The notes beneath the pieces are model-generated. The model ran no database searches. It saw nothing but the letters and a program-made list of their open reading frames with translations, and was not told where the DNA came from. Shown piece after piece: positions 24,208-32,394 of a DNA stretch of 39,172 bases. A program made the position numbers and the translations under genes. Each line of letters starts with the position of its first letter. Within the stretch, counting starts at the first letter, position 1. The DNA is from DAITMV01 sp046318595 (GTDB lineage Bacteria > Pseudomonadota > Gammaproteobacteria > Burkholderiales > Burkholderiaceae_B): contig JBKCTV010000012.1 in the NCBI GenBank assembly GCA_046318595.1, forward strand, positions 1-39,172, read 5' to 3'.

Positions 24208-25497
24208 ATGCACATTTCCTCTTCCCGCCCATCGCCCGACAAACCTTGGCAGATTCTCGAACTGTTCGACAAGCAGACCGGACGGCCATTGCTCATTTAC
24301 CGTGCGCTTGCGGGGGCCGATTACCCGGAAGGCTATCACGACATCAGCTCGGCGCTCCGGCGATTCGGTATTTTGCCTGCTGACCCGAATATGCAGGTGG
24401 CGGTGCTGTTGGGCAGCGATGTCCAACAATTGCTCAGCGGCCTCGAAAGCATTCCGCAGAGCAGCGCCCTGGCACGGCTGATCGAGCTGATGAATCTGCT
24501 GCTGTTTCGCAAAGTTTCCGACAAGGCGAAAGCAATTTCGAACGAAGCCATGCGCATGGTTCGTCAATCCGGCAGCGCAACGCTGTCGGCCATCAAGCCG
24601 GTCATCGTCAGTACCCGCGAGCAGTTGCTGGAGGCCACCGACCAGTCGCCCGACGCGACCCGCCTGAAACTCAACTCGGTTTTTACGAACCGCGACCTAG
24701 AGCTACTGCGGGTTTTCTCTCAATTGCAAGAGCTGGACTTATCGTATTGCAATCAAATCAGCGATGACGGCCTGGAAAACCTTCGCCCCTTGACGCGTCT
24801 GCGCAAGCTGGACCTGACGCTCTGCAACCGCATCACGGATCAGGGCCTGGCCACGCTGGCCGACTGCCCGAGCCTCGAATCGCTCGATTTGCGCTGGTGC
24901 AAACGCATCACCGACCAGGGCATAGGACACCTGGTGAGGCTCGGCAAGCTACGTCACCTGAGCGTGTATGCGTGCAACCAGCTCACCGACCGCGCGCTGG
25001 ACCGTTTATCGGACCTGCTGCACCTCGAATATTTGGATTTGAGCGAATGCTCCGAATTGACCATCGATGTCATCGCCACGGTTGCGAGCATGGAAAGTCT
25101 GCAAACCTTGATACTGCCCGCGAGCCTCCCCCTGGGAAACGGTTTGCTGGAGCAGATTGGCAAACTGTCGAACTTGCGGGAGCTGAAGCTCTACGGCACC
25201 CCCGAGCTCAATGAAGCCGGCGTCGCCGTGCTCAAACGAATCCCTCATTTACAACGGCTGTTCCTGCTCAACTGCAGCGGCCTGAACGATGCAGCGCTGC
25301 TGCAGCTATCCTACCTCGAAGACCTGCAGGAGCTGAACATTCCGGGATGTGACCAGATCACCGACCAAGGCTTGAAAGCCCTGGAAAATCTCAAGCTGCT
25401 GCGGCATCTGGATATATCAGGCTGCTGGCGAGTATCGGGGGCCTGCGTCGCGGCACTCAAAAGCGAACTGGGCTCGAACGCTACGATTGCGCTTTGA
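24208..25497 (+). CDS. Cytoplasmic leucine-rich-repeat protein, ten 25-residue repeats
   Basis: A 429-residue protein without signal peptide or membrane helix. Residues 1-172 form an unrecognised alpha/beta region; residues 173-422 are ten consecutive LRRs of exactly 25 residues. The pattern is LxxLxLxxCxxITDxGLxxLxxLxx, the Cys-containing type familiar from F-box FBXL/AMN1 proteins. Repeats 1-3 and 9 fit the consensus best; repeats 5-7 are diverged. Such repeats usually bind protein partners. It follows scpA by 76 bp and converges on the FAH gene 7 bp away, so its context gives no function. The ATG has GGTAGG just upstream. Confidence 0.85.
   Translation: MHISSSRPSPDKPWQILELFDKQTGRPLLIYRALAGADYPEGYHDISSALRRFGILPADPNMQVAVLLGSDVQQLLSGLESIPQSSALARLIELMNLLLFRKVSDKAKAISNEAMRMVRQSGSATLSAIKPVIVSTREQLLEATDQSPDATRLKLNSVFTNRDLELLRVFSQLQELDLSYCNQISDDGLENLRPLTRLRKLDLTLCNRITDQGLATLADCPSLESLDLRWCKRITDQGIGHLVRLGKLRHLSVYACNQLTDRALDRLSDLLHLEYLDLSECSELTIDVIATVASMESLQTLILPASLPLGNGLLEQIGKLSNLRELKLYGTPELNEAGVAVLKRIPHLQRLFLLNCSGLNDAALLQLSYLEDLQELNIPGCDQITDQGLKALENLKLLRHLDISGCWRVSGACVAALKSELGSNATIAL
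24724..25473 (+). repeat. Ten in-frame 75-nt LRR units
   Basis: Each unit encodes 25 residues beginning at the Leu of 'LxxL'. Units start at 24724 and every 75 nt after that with no insertion or deletion. Protein similarity is clear, while DNA identity between units is low, so the array is old rather than recently amplified. Confidence 0.82.
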
Positions 25498-25504
25498 CGG
25501 CAGC

Positions 25505-26197
25505 TCAGCGCGCTTTATAAACCAGCTCCAAACCACCGATGCGCTCGAGCTCGACACGCACCTGGTCGCCCGGCTGCACCGCACCCACACCCGCTGGGGT
25601 GCCGGTAAAAATGAGGTCGCCGACGCCCAGCGAAAAGTAGCTAGACAGTTCGGCGATGACTTCGTCGACAGCCCAGATCATTTTGCTGACACAGGCACTT
25701 TGTTTGAGCTCGCCGTTTTGCCAGAGCTGCAGCATGCCGCTTCGGTAAACTTCATCGGCAAGCCGCAGGGCGCCGATCGGCGCGGATTCGTCGAAACTTT
25801 TTGCCACCTCCCAGGGTTTACCTGTCGCCTTGAGCTGAGTCTGCAAATCACGCCGTGTCATATCGAGCCCGACCGCATAACCAGCGATGTGCCGCCCCGC
25901 GGACTCAAGAGCAATGTCGGCACCCGGCTTGCCGATGGCAACGACGAGCTCGGCCTCATAATGCAAATCCCGGGTGGCAGAAGGAAAGCCCAACGTCAAT
26001 TTTTGTCCATGCGCGGGAACGATCGCATCGGCGGGCTTGCAAAAGAAAAACGGCTTTTCGCGAACATCGGCACCCATTTCGCGGGCGTGATCGGCGTAGT
26101 TGCGGCCTACGCAGTAAATGCGGCGCACCGGGTAAAATACCCCCGGGTGGTCAGCTATCGGCAAAGCAGGCGGGGCGAAAACGGGAAACAGGCTCAT
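25505..26197 (-). CDS. Fumarylacetoacetate hydrolase family protein (acylpyruvase / fumarylpyruvate hydrolase-like)
   Basis: A 230-residue single-domain FAH-family enzyme. Metal and catalytic signatures are 'DLHYEAELVVAIG', 'YAVGLDMTRRDLQ', and 'DLIFTGTPAGVG' near the C-terminus. The start 'GVFYPVRRIYCVGRNYADHA' is typical of the short YcgM/FAHD1-like group, which hydrolyses acylpyruvates or decarboxylates oxaloacetate. Substrate cannot be told from sequence. It is divergent from queC and convergent with the LRR gene. Confidence 0.88.
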   Translation of the reverse strand: MSLFPVFAPPALPIADHPGVFYPVRRIYCVGRNYADHAREMGADVREKPFFFCKPADAIVPAHGQKLTLGFPSATRDLHYEAELVVAIGKPGADIALESAGRHIAGYAVGLDMTRRDLQTQLKATGKPWEVAKSFDESAPIGALRLADEVYRSGMLQLWQNGELKQSACVSKMIWAVDEVIAELSSYFSLGVGDLIFTGTPAGVGAVQPGDQVRVELERIGGLELVYKAR

Positions 26198-26264
26198 TGG
26201 TGGGCTCTTGGTGACGAAGGGCGGGCTTCATAATATTCTACTCTTGAAAAAATCTGGGGCAGTG

Positions 26265-26975
26265 ATGGCGGGATCGGCATTGGTATTGTTTTCTGGCGGA
26301 CAGGACAGCACAGCCTGCCTGGCCTGGGCGCTCGAGCGTTTCGACCGGGTCGAAACCATCGGCTTCGATTATGGACAACGGCACCACATCGAGCTGGATT
26401 GCCGCCTGAACGTTTTGCGGCATCTCCGCGAACGTTATCCCGACTGGGGCGCCAAGCTACACGACGATCGGGTGATCGATTTGCAATGGATAGGACAGAT
26501 ATCGGACTGTGCGCTAACCAGCGAAGCCGAAATCGCTTTGCGTCAGGACGGTTTGCCGAACACCTTCGTTCCCGGCCGCAACCTGATTTTCCTGATGACC
26601 GCTGCTGCCGTAGCATATCGGCGCGGCCTGGACACGTTAGTCGCCGGCATGTGCGAAACAGATTTTTCGGGTTACCCGGACTGCCGCGACGACAGCCTGA
26701 AGGCCTTGCAAGTGGCGATCAATTTGGGGATGGCGACACGTTTTCGTTTTGCGACGCCACTGATGTGGATCGACAAAGCCGCCACTTTCGCACTGGCCGA
26801 ATCGCTGGGCGGCACCGATCTGATAGACATCCTGCTCGAACATACCCATACCTGCTACAAAGGGGACCGCAGCCAGCGTCACCCGTGGGGCTATGGCTGT
26901 GGCGCGTGCCCGGCCTGCGAACTGCGCGCCGAAGGCCATGCGGGCTACTTACGGCGGCGCGCGCGGGGCATTTGA
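26265..26975 (+). CDS. queC: 7-cyano-7-deazaguanine synthase
   Basis: Converts 7-carboxy-7-deazaguanine to preQ0 in queuosine synthesis, using ATP and ammonia. It is 236 residues, with the PP-loop SGGQDS at residues 10-15. The C-terminal zinc site has four Cys (one in 'HTCYKGD', three in 'GCGACPAC'). I chose the ATG at 26265, preceded by GGGG at about 5 nt; the frame is open 57 nt further upstream but has no family match. Other queuosine genes are not in the window. Confidence 0.95.
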   Translation: MAGSALVLFSGGQDSTACLAWALERFDRVETIGFDYGQRHHIELDCRLNVLRHLRERYPDWGAKLHDDRVIDLQWIGQISDCALTSEAEIALRQDGLPNTFVPGRNLIFLMTAAAVAYRRGLDTLVAGMCETDFSGYPDCRDDSLKALQVAINLGMATRFRFATPLMWIDKAATFALAESLGGTDLIDILLEHTHTCYKGDRSQRHPWGYGCGACPACELRAEGHAGYLRRRARGI

Positions 26976-26999
26976 CACGCTACGAAAGGCTGCTATAAT
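26972..26999 (+). promoter_or_regulatory. Consensus sigma-70 promoter for tRNA-Gly, overlapping the queC stop
   Basis: A perfect TTGACA at 26972-26977 includes the queC TGA stop, and a perfect TATAAT lies at 26994-26999 with a 16-nt spacer. The leader to tRNA-Gly is about 55 nt. Confidence 0.88.
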
Positions 27000-27007
27000 T
27001 CGTGGCT

Positions 27008-27037
27008 CTGAGGTTGATTGATCGGTTAAATCCTCAG
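27008..27037 (+). other. Inverted repeat in the tRNA-Gly leader
   Basis: CTGAGG (27008-27013) and CCTCAG (27032-27037) can form a 6-bp stem around an 18-nt loop in the precursor 5' leader. It may be a processing or stability element. No function is established. Confidence 0.35.
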
Positions 27038-27061
27038 TGTGGCAGCATGATACGTCACAAT

Positions 27062-27137
27062 GCGGGAGTAGCTCAGTTGGTAGAGCGCAACCTTGCCAAG
27101 GTTGAGGTCGAGAGTTCGAGACTCTTCTCCCGCTCCA
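27062..27137 (+). tRNA. tRNA-Gly (anticodon GCC)
   Basis: 76 nt with encoded CCA. The acceptor stem GCGGGAG/CTCCCGC is perfect, with discriminator T. The anticodon loop is TTGCCAA, and the T loop is TTCGAGA. Confidence 0.95.
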
Positions 27138-27144
27138 AATTTCA

Positions 27145-27176
27145 GGGAAGCGCCAATGCTTCCCTTTTTGTTTTTT
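27145..27176 (+). terminator. Rho-independent terminator after tRNA-Gly
   Basis: Perfect 7-bp stem GGGAAGC / GCTTCCC with 6-nt loop GCCAAT, followed by TTTTTGTTTTTT. It separates tRNA-Gly from tRNA-Cys, so tRNA-Cys depends on read-through or on its own promoter. A TAGACT hexamer at 27181-27186 is a weak -10 candidate. Confidence 0.88.
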
Positions 27177-27194
27177 CAGCTAGACTCACATTAC

Positions 27195-27268
27195 GGCGGG
27201 ATGGCAGAGTGGTTATGCAGCGGCCTGCAAAGCCGTGTACCTCGGTTCGATTCCGGGTCCCGCCTCCA
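27195..27268 (+). tRNA. tRNA-Cys (anticodon GCA)
   Basis: 74 nt with encoded CCA. The acceptor stem GGCGGGA/TCCCGCC is perfect. The anticodon stem is GCGGC/GCCGT with loop CTGCAAA. Discriminator is T, as expected for Cys. Confidence 0.95.
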
Positions 27269-27312
27269 GTAAAATCAAGCACTTAGCGCATTTTTAGGCA
27301 AACATTAGCCTT

Positions 27313-27726
27313 TCATTCACCGCCTAAAATTACGCCCCCATCCACATAAAACCAGCGCCCCGTTTCCTTGACGAATCGACTCGTTTCCGCCATGCGGTGC
27401 GCTCGGCCAGCCAGTTTACAGAGAGCAATGAACTTGACGGTGGCATGCGATTCATCCTGTAGCGTATAGTCGAGGATCTTCAAACCGAGCCAGCGCAGGC
27501 CCGGCTCGAAGCAAACAACGCCCGCTGGCCGGGTATCGGGATGCCAGGTGGCCAGCAAGTAATCAGACAGCTCGAGCACATACGCCGCATACCGGGAGCG
27601 CATCAAGTCACGCGCCGTGGGCGCACTGTGGATCTCGGGGTTGCGATGCCAGACGCCACAACACTCCCCATACGCCAGATCCGCGCCGCAGGGACACGAC
27701 GCGTTACTTTTAATGGCCGCTCTCAT
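27313..27726 (-). CDS. YchJ-like SEC-C motif protein (UPF0225)
   Basis: A 137-residue protein starting 'MRAAIKSNASCPCG' with an N-terminal SEC-C zinc motif (CPCG...YGECCG). An NTF2-like region, 'DLMRSRYAAYVLELSDYLLATW', follows. This matches the YchJ/UPF0225 family, whose function is unknown. The longer open frame upstream of 27726 has no family similarity. It is divergent from fabI. Confidence 0.85.
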   Translation of the reverse strand: MRAAIKSNASCPCGADLAYGECCGVWHRNPEIHSAPTARDLMRSRYAAYVLELSDYLLATWHPDTRPAGVVCFEPGLRWLGLKILDYTLQDESHATVKFIALCKLAGRAHRMAETSRFVKETGRWFYVDGGVILGGE

Positions 27727-27908
27727 TACCACGCCGCCACGAAGGCATAGCACCGAAAAGCTTGCGGGGCGGCAAGTGCGGCGAAACCGCTGCTCGTTGT
27801 CATGTCGATCGTTTCCTTGGTATGTTTTGATTGGCGCAGCAACGATGATAGCTCGACTTGCCACCCGATCGGCTTTATTCATTCGCAAACCTCATGCACG
27901 CTACGCTC

Positions 27909-27914
27909 TATAAT
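27909..27914 (+). promoter_or_regulatory. Probable -10 element of the fabI promoter
   Basis: TATAAT 33 nt before the fabI ATG. No good -35 hexamer is seen at 16-18 nt upstream. The 221-bp gap between the YchJ-like gene and fabI holds nothing else recognisable. Confidence 0.5.
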
Positions 27915-27947
27915 GCAGACCAATTCCATTCATCGCGGAGCGTCACC

Positions 27948-28733
27948 ATGGGTTTTCTCGCCGACAAAAAAATTCTGATCACCGGTCTTTTGTCCAACCG
28001 CTCGATTGCTTATGGTATTGCGCAGGCTTGCCGCCGGCAAGGCGCCGAGCTGGCGTTCACTTACCAGACCGAACGTTTCAAAGATCGCATCACCGAGTTG
28101 GCCGCCGAGCTCGGCTCGTCGCTGGTTTTCCCGTGCGATGTGGCTGAAGACGCACAGATCGAGCAGTTGTTCATGGACCTCGGTAACCGTTGGGACGGGC
28201 TGGACGGCCTGGTGCACGCCATCGCATTCGCGCCGCGCGAGGCCATCGCGGGCGACTTTCTGGAAGGCCTGAACCGCGAGTCGTTCCGGATAGCGCACGA
28301 CATTTCCTCCTACAGCTTCGCAGCTCTGGCGAAAGCCGCGCTGCCACTGATGCAGGGCCGTGCAGCCAGCCTGCTGACGCTGAGTTATCTGGGCGCCGAA
28401 CGCATGGTGCCGAACTACAACACGATGGGCCTAGCGAAAGCGTCGCTGGAAGCGTCGATCCGCTATCTCGCGGAAAGTCTGGGGCCGCGCGGCATCCGCG
28501 TGAACGGCATTTCCGCAGGGCCGATCAAGACACTGGCGGCCAGCGGCATCAAAGGCTTCGGCAAAATCCTCGATGCAGTCGCGCAGGCGGCGCCTCTGCG
28601 CAGAAACGTGACGACCGACGATGTCGGCAACGCCGCAGCGTTTTTGCTCTCCGAGCTGGCGGGCGGCATTACCGCCGAAATCACCTATGTCGACGGCGGT
28701 TTCAACACGACCGTGGGCGGTATGGCCGAGTGA
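27948..28733 (+). CDS. fabI: Enoyl-[acyl-carrier-protein] reductase (NADH)
   Basis: Last reduction step of fatty acid elongation (FAS II), and the usual triclosan target. It is 261 residues (E. coli 262). It starts 'MGFLADKKILITG' with the FabI-type cofactor loop 'LLSNRSIAYGIA'. The catalytic pair is Y157-X6-K164, with the second Tyr at 147. I chose the ATG at 27948 because GGAG precedes it; the 30 residues upstream in frame are not FabI-like. Confidence 0.96.
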   Translation: MGFLADKKILITGLLSNRSIAYGIAQACRRQGAELAFTYQTERFKDRITELAAELGSSLVFPCDVAEDAQIEQLFMDLGNRWDGLDGLVHAIAFAPREAIAGDFLEGLNRESFRIAHDISSYSFAALAKAALPLMQGRAASLLTLSYLGAERMVPNYNTMGLAKASLEASIRYLAESLGPRGIRVNGISAGPIKTLAASGIKGFGKILDAVAQAAPLRRNVTTDDVGNAAAFLLSELAGGITAEITYVDGGFNTTVGGMAE

Positions 28734-28766
28734 GCGCCGGATAACCGTTTAACGCCCAAAGAAAGA

Positions 28767-29171
28767 TTACCTAGCCTCGCGCCCGCGCATCACGGCCGCG
28801 GCCGCAGGGTTGGCGCCCTGCCCGGCCAGGCTATCCGGATTGTCGGTGGAATAAACTTCCGAGCGTCGCAAACCCAAGCCCCGAGACACGACCGGAGCAT
28901 TGAAACGCGTTGTCACGGGATTATTGGCCGTACCGTTGCGGGTATTGCCGACGGGCTTTTCGAAGTCGTAACCTTGTTTGGCGAGACTCGGATCGTAGTA
29001 GACGGCCGCTGCGGGCGAATTGGGATTGAACGGGTCGGCGAACAGGTCGTTTTTCGGAGCGGGCGCCAGGGTGGACGGACTCGTGATACCACTCGACAGG
29101 CCCTGCGCCCAGACACCGGAGAGGCCCGAAAAGCCATAGACGATGGCTGCGACGGTAAGTTTGAAACGCAT
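28767..29171 (-). CDS. Small secreted protein of unknown function
   Basis: A 134-residue protein with a clear signal peptide ending near 'GVWA' before Gln. The mature part is rich in Pro, Asn, Ser and Ala, with no Cys and no recognised domain. AAGGAAT precedes the ATG. A TATAAT is present on this strand 49 nt upstream of the start (plus positions 29220-29225), a plausible promoter. It converges on fabI 33 bp away. Confidence 0.72.
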   Translation of the reverse strand: MRFKLTVAAIVYGFSGLSGVWAQGLSSGITSPSTLAPAPKNDLFADPFNPNSPAAAVYYDPSLAKQGYDFEKPVGNTRNGTANNPVTTRFNAPVVSRGLGLRRSEVYSTDNPDSLAGQGANPAAAAVMRGREAR

Positions 29172-29307
29172 GAGAATTCCTTGGTTGATGGGGCCCTTGC
29201 GCCCGCTCTAACGATTTCCATTATAATTTTACCTTACCAAGGATAACGACCGTCCCCCATCGGGCCGTTTTTTCCAACAAAAGTTCACCGTTAATCGATT
29301 GCCGCCG

Positions 29308-31101
29308 ATGTCCGCCCCTTATCCGTTGCGCAGCATGCGCGGCATGCTCTGGCTGCTGGTTCGGCCTTACCGCCTGCGCGTGGTCGTGGCGCTGATGGCT
29401 TTGCTGTTCGCAGCCACCATGTCGCTGCTGATTCCGTTGACCTTTCGCCGCCTGATCGATGGTGGTTTTCTCGGCGGCCGAGACCTAGGACATATCAACC
29501 TGGTGTTTATTCAGTTGCTGGCGGTGGCCGTTCTGCTGGCGTCGGCCAGCGCCTTACGGTTTTTCCTGGTCACCACCCTGGGCGAACGCATTTCGGCCGA
29601 TTTGCGAACACGTATCTACAGCCATTTGCTTCAGCAACGGCCTTTGTTTTTCGAAACGCTCAAGGTCGGGGAAGTGTTGTCCCGCCTGACGGCCGACACA
29701 ACACTGATTCAGACCGTAATAGGCAGCAGTTTGTCGATGGCCCTGCGCAACTCGCTGACAACCGGCGGCGCGCTCGTCATGTTGATTCTGACGAGTCCCT
29801 TGCTCTCGGGGGCAGTGATCGGCGTGGTGATCGTGGTCGTAATTCCAGTGATCGCATTCGCCAAACGCGTGCGCGCACTGTCGCGCAGCAGTCAGGACCG
29901 GCTAGCCGATTCGAGCGCACTGGCGCAGGAAGTATTGACCGAAATGCCAACCGTGCAGGCGTTTGGCCAGCAGGATTGGGAAATCGCGCGGTTCACTGAG
30001 AGTTGCGAGGCGACGTATCGCACGGCGCGTACCCGAGCGGTCAACCGCTCGCTGCTCGTTTTGTGCGCGATCGGGCTGGGGTTTTCGGGTTTGGTCGTGG
30101 TGCTGTGGCTGGGCGCGCAGGCGGTCGCCAGCGGCTCGATGACGCCCGGTCAGTTGACCCAATTCGTCATGTATGCGGCTTTCGTCGGCGGTGGCCTGGG
30201 TGCACTATCGGAAGTCTTCGGCGAACTACAGCGGGCCACGGGTGCAGCCGAACGCCTGGTGGAGCTGTTGAATCTCGACACGCATCTCGATGGCGGACGG
30301 GCGCCGATGCCTGCCGCGCAGGGCGGCGTAGCCCTGCACTTCGAAAACGTCAGTTTTTCCTACCCGTCGCGGCCGCAATGCAAAGCGCTCGATGGCATCG
30401 ACCTGAGTGTGCGGCGGGGTGAAACGGTCGCGGTGGTCGGTCCGTCCGGCGCCGGCAAATCGACGTTGTTGGCGCTGTTGCTGCGCTGGTACGAGCCGGC
30501 CGGCGGCCGCATCCTGGTCGAGGACCAGCCCTTGCCGACTATTGACTTAGATACCTGGCGCCACCGGATCGCGTATGTGGCGCAAGACCCGGCCATATTT
30601 TCGTGCAGCGTCGCGCAGAATATCCGTTACGGCCGGCAGGACGCGGACGCCGCCGCGTTGCAGGCCGCCCTGCAGGCCGCGGCTGCCGATCAATTCGTCG
30701 CACGCCTACCCGAGGGCGCCGATACTTTCGTCGGCGAGCGGGGGGTGCGGTTGTCAGGCGGCGAAAAACAGCGCTTGGCGATCGCGCGGGCGGTTCTGCG
30801 CGACGCGCCGCTGCTGTTGCTGGACGAGGCCACCAGTTCGCTGGACGCCGAAAGCGAGCGCCTGATTCAACTGGCGGTCGAGCGCTCCGCGCGCGGCCGG
30901 ACGACACTGATCGTGGCGCATCGGCTCGCGACAGTCAAGGCGGCCGACCGCATCGTCGTCATGGATCGCGGCCGCATCGTCGAAACGGGCACGCACCAGG
31001 AGTTGCTGGCACTGCAGGGTGTTTATGCCCGCTTGGCCGAGCTGCAGTTTCTGGATAACGTTCATCCTGGCGAAGGAATTGCGCATGCACGCCTACCTTG
31101 A
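29308..31101 (+). CDS. ABC exporter, fused membrane and ATPase domains (MsbA/BmrA-like)
   Basis: A 597-residue half-transporter that works as a homodimer. Six membrane helices span about residues 20-310. The nucleotide-binding domain has Walker A 'GPSGAGKST', signature 'LSGGEKQR', Walker B 'LLLLDEATSS', and the H-loop in 'IVAHRLAT'. It belongs to the lipid/multidrug exporter group often annotated as MsbA-related; the substrate is undetermined. The ATG at 29308 is preferred over an upstream TTG. Its last 17 nt overlap the thyA start, which is unusual for two unrelated genes. Confidence 0.9.
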   Translation: MSAPYPLRSMRGMLWLLVRPYRLRVVVALMALLFAATMSLLIPLTFRRLIDGGFLGGRDLGHINLVFIQLLAVAVLLASASALRFFLVTTLGERISADLRTRIYSHLLQQRPLFFETLKVGEVLSRLTADTTLIQTVIGSSLSMALRNSLTTGGALVMLILTSPLLSGAVIGVVIVVVIPVIAFAKRVRALSRSSQDRLADSSALAQEVLTEMPTVQAFGQQDWEIARFTESCEATYRTARTRAVNRSLLVLCAIGLGFSGLVVVLWLGAQAVASGSMTPGQLTQFVMYAAFVGGGLGALSEVFGELQRATGAAERLVELLNLDTHLDGGRAPMPAAQGGVALHFENVSFSYPSRPQCKALDGIDLSVRRGETVAVVGPSGAGKSTLLALLLRWYEPAGGRILVEDQPLPTIDLDTWRHRIAYVAQDPAIFSCSVAQNIRYGRQDADAAALQAALQAAAADQFVARLPEGADTFVGERGVRLSGGEKQRLAIARAVLRDAPLLLLDEATSSLDAESERLIQLAVERSARGRTTLIVAHRLATVKAADRIVVMDRGRIVETGTHQELLALQGVYARLAELQFLDNVHPGEGIAHARLP

Positions 31102-31879
31102 ATTATTACGCCGCGTGCTGGACGACGGCGTCGACAAACCGGACCGCACGGGCACGGGTACGCGCTCGGTGTTCGGCCACCAGATGCGGTTTGCGCTGAG
31201 CAGCGGTTTTCCTCTGCTCACCACCAAAAAACTGCATTCGAAATCGATCGTGCACGAGCTGCTGTGGTTTTTGCAAGGGTCGGGCAATGTACGCTATCTA
31301 CAGGACAACGGCGTGTCGATCTGGGACGAATGGGCCGACGACAACGGCGAGCTCGGCCCGGTCTATGGTGTGCAGTGGCGGTCCTGGCCCGGTCGCGATG
31401 GCCAGGCAATCGACCAGATAGCCCAAGTGATCGAGCAAATCAAGACCAACCCCGACTCGCGTCGGCTGATCGTATCGGCCTGGAATGTAGCGGACATCGA
31501 AAAAATGAAGCTGCCGCCCTGCCATGTACTGTTTCAGTTTTATGTGGCGCGCGGTCGCTTGTCGTGTCAGCTCTACCAGCGCAGCGCCGATATTTTTTTA
31601 GGCGTGCCGTTCAACATCGCCAGCTATGCGTTGCTGACCCATATGATTGCGCAGCAATGCGATTTGCAAGTCGGCGACTTCGTGTGGACCGGCGGCGACT
31701 GCCATTTGTACAACAACCATGTCGAGCAGGCGCACGAACAACTGCGCCGGACACCGATGCCTTTGCCGACCCTGCGCATCGCTCGCTGTCCGGCGTCGGT
31801 TTTCGAATACCGCTACGAGGATTTCGTAATCGAAAACTATCAATCGCATCCGGCGATCAAAGCGCCCGTCGCGGTATGA
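31085..31879 (+). CDS. thyA: Thymidylate synthase
   Basis: Makes dTMP from dUMP and methylene-tetrahydrofolate. It is 264 residues, the same as E. coli, with the catalytic Cys at 146 in 'LPPCHVLFQF'. AAGGA lies 8 nt before the ATG, inside the end of the ABC exporter gene. The stop overlaps the folA start (ATGA), a common functional pairing because DHFR recycles the dihydrofolate this enzyme produces. Confidence 0.98.
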   Translation: MHAYLELLRRVLDDGVDKPDRTGTGTRSVFGHQMRFALSSGFPLLTTKKLHSKSIVHELLWFLQGSGNVRYLQDNGVSIWDEWADDNGELGPVYGVQWRSWPGRDGQAIDQIAQVIEQIKTNPDSRRLIVSAWNVADIEKMKLPPCHVLFQFYVARGRLSCQLYQRSADIFLGVPFNIASYALLTHMIAQQCDLQVGDFVWTGGDCHLYNNHVEQAHEQLRRTPMPLPTLRIARCPASVFEYRYEDFVIENYQSHPAIKAPVAV

Positions 31880-32394
31880 AGCCCGTACGCCCCGCCATCC
31901 ACCTGATCGCCGCTGTGGCCGATAACGGCGTCATCGGCCACAGCAATCGCTTGCCGTGGCACTTACCGGAAGATCTGCAGTACTTCAAAAAAACCACGCT
32001 CGGCCATCCGGTGCTGATGGGCCGGCAAACCTTCGACAGCATCGGCCGCCCGCTGCCCGGCCGGCAAAACATCGTTTTGACGCGCCGGACCAACTGGCAG
32101 GTGGCTGGCGTCACCGTGGCGCCGACATTGGACGCGGCATGGGCGGCGGTCGACGCCGCGTCAACAGCCATTTTCGTGATCGGCGGCGCTCAGCTATACG
32201 CGCAGACCTTGCCGCTGGCCGACCGTTTATACATCACCGAAGTCCACTTGCAGACCGAAGGCGACACGGCTTTTCCGCCGTGGCCGCGTACGAGCTTCAT
32301 CGAAACGTCCCGCACGGCGCAACCAGCAACGGCGGAACGGCGCTTCGGTTTCGACTTCGTCATTTACCAGCGTCAAACAAGGATCGAAACATGA
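31876..32394 (+). CDS. folA: Dihydrofolate reductase
   Basis: NADPH-dependent DHFR of 172 residues. Signatures are 'NGVIGHSNRLPWHLPEDLQYF' in shortened form 'GVIGHSNRLPWHLP', 'PVLMGRQTFDSIGRPLPG', and 'VIGGAQLYAQTL'. The start ATG overlaps the thyA stop by 4 nt. A much longer frame running back across thyA is a shadow. Confidence 0.96.
   Translation: MKPVRPAIHLIAAVADNGVIGHSNRLPWHLPEDLQYFKKTTLGHPVLMGRQTFDSIGRPLPGRQNIVLTRRTNWQVAGVTVAPTLDAAWAAVDAASTAIFVIGGAQLYAQTLPLADRLYITEVHLQTEGDTAFPPWPRTSFIETSRTAQPATAERRFGFDFVIYQRQTRIET

Noticed and set aside
29249..29280. GC-rich imperfect hairpin followed by TTTTTT before the ABC exporter
   Set aside because: The stem has a mismatch and it lies upstream of a gene on the same strand with no clear transcript to end; too weak to call a terminator.
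31264..31875. Long plus-strand frame in front of folA across thyA
   Set aside because: Only the part from 31876 is DHFR; the upstream part is a shifted reading of thyA.
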